Positions 6,123 to 8,504 of a stretch of 8,504 bases of DNA are shown here, piece by piece. The position numbers were made by a program, and so were the translations under genes. The DNA is from Pseudomonadota bacterium. GTDB lineage: Bacteria > Pseudomonadota > Alphaproteobacteria > Rhizobiales > Hyphomicrobiaceae. The DNA is taken from the NCBI GenBank assembly GCA_023405815.1, contig JAEXXM010000006.1:1-8504 (forward strand), read 5' to 3'. Within the stretch, counting starts at the first letter, position 1, and each line of letters opens with the position of its first letter. The notes under the pieces were generated by a model. It made no database searches. It had not been told where the DNA came from and saw nothing but the letters and a program-made list of their open reading frames with translations.

Positions 6123-7256
6123 TCACGCCGTCACCTTCACTGCGAAGAGCAAACCGCCGGGCTCCAGGTCGTCGTTGGTGACGTGGTGCAGGATGTGGCA
6201 GTGGAAGATCCAGGTACCTTCCTCTTCGGCGATAAACTCGACATCGTAGCGTTCGCCGGGCGCCACGGGGACGGTGTCTTTGGTCAGCTGCGACTGCTCG
6301 GGGACGGGTTGCCCGTCGATGGCCACGAGCTTGAATGGGAATCCGTGCAAGTGCATTGGGTGCGTGAACTGCCCGGCGCCGATAAATCGAATGCGCACCT
6401 TCTGCCCCTTCTTCACCTGCAGGGTTTCCGTCGCCGGGAATGCCTTGCCGTTGATCGTAAAGAAGTTGGGTTCTGACATGGCGGGCATCGCCGGCCAAGT
6501 CGTGCCCGTCCGAGGATTTACGCGCCATTCTTGAAGCATCACCGTATAATCCAGGTCGACGCGTCCTTGCGGCTGCTTCGGGTCGACAATGAATGGGCCA
6601 GAGAGCCCCGCCGGAATCTGCCGATCGGTCTCGACGTGGGAGTGGTAGAAGAATGTGCCCGCGTCCTTGACGGTGAACTCATAGGTAAAGCTCTCTCCTG
6701 GCTTCACCGGCTGCTGGGTGATGGCTGGCTCCGCCACGCCATCCATACTGTTGGGGACGCGCAGCCCATGCCAATGTATGCTGGTTGGGTCCGGCAGCTC
6801 GTTCGTCAAGATCACGCGGATGCGGTCTCCTTCCCTCACGCGGATCATGGGCCCCGGAATTTGCCCGTTATAGGACCACGCGGTTACCCAGATTTCCGGG
6901 AGCGACTTGAACTTCGGGAGAATCTGCCACTTCACCGGACGGGCGGTCAGGCGAAAGACCTTCACCCCGTCAACCATATCATAGGCCAGCGGCTGTCCGC
7001 CTTTGGTCTCGCTGGCGCGGGGAACACCCGCTTCTGGAATCGGCTCGTCGATGAAGCCCGGCATCTCCATTCCCTCTTGAGCTTCGTCGGGCACCGTTGC
7101 CGTAGGCTCTGAGGGCAGGTTCGGCCCAAGCCCATGCCTGGAATCCTGGGCTATGGCCGCGCCATTGGCGCCAATCATCAAGGTGAGTGCCGCAGCGATA
7201 CCGAGCCAGATGCAACGCCGATTTGGCGGTGTCGCGCTCTCTTGTAGGTCTCTCAT
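6123..7256 (-). CDS. Exported two-domain multicopper oxidase
   Basis: This probable periplasmic oxidase couples one-electron oxidation of a substrate (metal ion or phenol) to reduction of oxygen to water. From the ATG at 7256 (GAGG at 7265-7268, 8 nt upstream) it has 377 residues. An N-terminal NRRCIWLGIA region and hydrophobic stretch ending AIA-Q at 34-37 look like a Tat-type signal. The copper motifs are HWHG at 161-164 and HSH at 205-207 in domain 1, then HPMHLHG at 299-305 and HCHILHH at 352-358 in domain 2. Domain 1 has HSH where a type 1 copper site would need a cysteine, so type 1 copper sits only in domain 2 (C353, H299, H358), as in small two-domain laccases that form trimers. The usual axial Met is absent in the local sequence NDDLEPGGLL. 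An upstream ATG at 7340 would place 28 residues before the signal and is less likely. Confidence 0.93.
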   Translation of the reverse strand: MRDLQESATPPNRRCIWLGIAAALTLMIGANGAAIAQDSRHGLGPNLPSEPTATVPDEAQEGMEMPGFIDEPIPEAGVPRASETKGGQPLAYDMVDGVKVFRLTARPVKWQILPKFKSLPEIWVTAWSYNGQIPGPMIRVREGDRIRVILTNELPDPTSIHWHGLRVPNSMDGVAEPAITQQPVKPGESFTYEFTVKDAGTFFYHSHVETDRQIPAGLSGPFIVDPKQPQGRVDLDYTVMLQEWRVNPRTGTTWPAMPAMSEPNFFTINGKAFPATETLQVKKGQKVRIRFIGAGQFTHPMHLHGFPFKLVAIDGQPVPEQSQLTKDTVPVAPGERYDVEFIAEEEGTWIFHCHILHHVTNDDLEPGGLLFAVKVTA

Positions 7257-7366
7257 GCCAGCAGCCTCGCGATGCGGCCGATTGACTTTATGTAGTTGCA
7301 GGCTGAGCTCAACTGGGAAGGAATCAAAGCGCCAGCGCATTGACCTCTATCAAGCGCCTTTCTCAC
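7253..7366 (-). CDS. Possible 37-residue leader ORF coupled to the multicopper oxidase
   Basis: A GTG at 7366 is preceded by a strong GGGGAG (7375-7380) at about 8 nt and opens a 37-codon frame that stops at TGA 7255-7253, overlapping the oxidase ATG by four bases (ATGA). The product is basic, with two cysteines (RGQCAGALIP and SSACNYIK), and matches nothing I know. A longer form from an ATG at 7492 lacks a ribosome-binding site. The overlap and the ribosome site favour a coupled leader peptide. The FNR-like box at 7340-7353 lying inside it and the lack of family resemblance argue against. Treat as a candidate only. Confidence 0.22.
   Translation of the reverse strand: MRKALDRGQCAGALIPSQLSSACNYIKSIGRIARLLA
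7340..7353 (-). promoter_or_regulatory. FNR/FixK-like box upstream of the multicopper oxidase
   Basis: On the minus strand the bases read TTGATAGAGGTCAA, an exact TTGA-N6-TCAA and 9 of 10 to TTGAT-N4-ATCAA. The centre is 90 bp upstream of the oxidase ATG. A possible -10, TACATA, lies at 7294-7289 on the same strand, giving a start near 7282 with the box near -64, close to but not exactly the class I position (-61.5). The half-sites equal those of the site between trxB and the ccdA-like gene. Confidence 0.45.
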
Positions 7367-7538
7367 TATGCGTCTCCCCTCAAATGGTTCAGTTCGCGTG
7401 GAGGTCATCCCGAGCGTGACGGTCGAGGCGTCGTTGAGCGCATTCTTGCTCAAGGTGGGCGACGTAATCCGAGGGAGACGGCGACACGACATCCATAGCC
7501 GCGCTCGGTAGAATCGGCATTGAGGACATCGGGCAATC

Positions 7539-8504
7539 TCACGCCCGCGATGACTTCCGCTGTCGTGCGGCCCCGGTCTCTTTAATGAAACTGGTGAGGA
7601 CTATTGCCGCGGCGATGGCCGCTATCCAGATCCAAGCGCTCATTTGGAAATCCATGAGCGTCAGCCGGCCTTGCTCCGATAGATGGCCCAGAACCCAACC
7701 ATAGAAGGGCGCAAAGAGTGCGCTGAACACCCAGACAAGAAAGTTTATGGCGCCGGTCACGCTTCCTTTGACCTCGTCCGGATTGGCCTCCTTGGCGATC
7801 GTGTAAGGAAGCATCGCCGCACCGGAGCCAAGTCCCAGGAGCAAGCCTTCGAGGTGGGGTGAGAGCATGATCGATCGCAGAAAGAAGATCGTGATCACCA
7901 TCGCCAGCATCAGAACGGCCCCGCCAATGAGAAGCGGCTTCCGGCGGCCAAAGCGATCGGCGAGATAGCCGAGCACGGGCGCCCCGATGATCCAGCCTAG
8001 GGGTACCGTCGACGCCATGATCCCGGCCTCCGTATGGCTCAACTCCCAGCTGCTGTGAAGAAAGGAGAGCCCCCAGATCATGTCACCAACGATCGTCGGC
8101 AGGAACAGGAGCCCAGCCGTGAAGCCACAGAGGTAGGACTGCGGATTGCTCAGAACTACTCTGTAGGGTGCAAAGAGCGAGCGGAGCGAAGCACCTTGCG
8201 GGTTGCTCCAACGTGTGCCGCTTGGCGTCGCCAAGGAGAGCAGCACCCCGACGACAAGCATGCCAACGCCAGCGTAAATCCAAAATTGTTGCCAAGAGAT
8301 GGGACCGCGCAGCAGGGGTGCAACGGCAAATTGACCGGCGGAACCACCGAGCATCCCGGCCATCTGCGTAAGGCCAATGGCCGTTGCGAGATAGCGTGCC
8401 GGAAGACCCTGTGTCGCGAGGTAAACGGCCCCAACAAAGGCGAATGCCGAGCCGGCGCCCTGCAGAAGCCTGCCGGTCGCCGCCACGGTGACGCTGCCGA
8501 GGAC
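7539..8504 (-). CDS. Major facilitator superfamily (MFS) transporter, N-terminus beyond window
   Basis: The frame runs from the right edge to a TGA at 7541-7539, 321 residues, and lacks the start and roughly the first 90-100 residues of a 400-430-residue MFS protein. What is seen covers about nine of the twelve helices. The first segment, GRLLQGAGSAFAFVG, resembles the arginine-bearing fourth helix of MFS proteins, followed by LTQMAGMLGGSAGQ for the fifth. The cytoplasmic signature of the second half, GYLADRFGRRKPLL, is complete. The protein ends with a basic tail (KETGAARQRKSSRA). The substrate cannot be read from this; metabolite, siderophore and drug transporters all look alike at this level. 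It lies upstream of the oxidase on the same strand with 282 bp between, so it is not necessarily in one operon with it. Confidence 0.88.
   Translation of the reverse strand, partial: VLGSVTVAATGRLLQGAGSAFAFVGAVYLATQGLPARYLATAIGLTQMAGMLGGSAGQFAVAPLLRGPISWQQFWIYAGVGMLVVGVLLSLATPSGTRWSNPQGASLRSLFAPYRVVLSNPQSYLCGFTAGLLFLPTIVGDMIWGLSFLHSSWELSHTEAGIMASTVPLGWIIGAPVLGYLADRFGRRKPLLIGGAVLMLAMVITIFFLRSIMLSPHLEGLLLGLGSGAAMLPYTIAKEANPDEVKGSVTGAINFLVWVFSALFAPFYGWVLGHLSEQGRLTLMDFQMSAWIWIAAIAAAIVLTSFIKETGAARQRKSSRA

Noticed and set aside
7257..7340. Upstream ATG at 7340 for the multicopper oxidase
   Set aside because: It would put 28 extra residues before the RR-containing signal peptide; the ATG at 7256 has a GAGG at 8 nt.
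1..8504. CRISPR arrays, tRNA or rRNA genes, insertion-sequence ends, phage genes
   Set aside because: No regularly spaced repeats, cloverleaf, conserved rRNA blocks, transposase or integrase motifs were seen on either strand.

Overview
The window is GC-rich, compact bacterial DNA. It looks like an accessory metal-handling and thiol-redox region of a Gram-negative bacterium. An outer-membrane barrel gene and a Tat-like exported oxidase imply two membranes. FNR/FixK-like sites would suit an alphaproteobacterium, but the lineage is an inference from style rather than from a marker gene. No rRNA, tRNA, CRISPR array, transposase or clear IS end was seen.

Layout. Bases 1-1373 (minus, running off the left edge) encode an extended short-chain dehydrogenase/epimerase whose C-terminus carries two small Cys/His heavy-metal-binding modules. 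Bases 1374-1936 hold no convincing gene but several short dyads and repeats. Bases 1937-2200 (plus) encode a small two-helix membrane protein resembling DUF5676. It converges on trxB (minus, about 2289-3290), a thioredoxin reductase. Across a 163-bp divergent promoter region with a clean FNR-like palindrome lies a plus-strand operon: a CcdA/DsbD-like membrane protein (3454-4521), an HMA metal-binding protein (4542-4766) and an 86-residue thioredoxin-like protein (4763-5023, ATGA overlap). After a 201-bp gap comes an outer-membrane beta-barrel protein (5225-6079). It converges on a two-domain multicopper oxidase (minus, 6123-7256). Upstream of the oxidase are another FNR-like box and a possible short coupled ORF. 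The right edge (7539-8504, minus) holds an MFS transporter missing its N-terminus.

How the parts may work together (inference). TrxB, the small thioredoxin and the CcdA-like protein form a plausible chain carrying electrons from NADPH to thiols across the inner membrane. The HMA protein in the same operon, the metal-binding tails on the epimerase, the multicopper oxidase and the outer-membrane protein point to a metal substrate or metal stress, most likely copper or a similar soft metal. Near-identical FNR/FixK-like sites (TTGAT-N4-GTCAA) between trxB and the ccdA-like gene and upstream of the oxidase, with a weaker one at 1700-1713, suggest shared control by a CRP/FNR-family regulator. This combination is the main novelty candidate.
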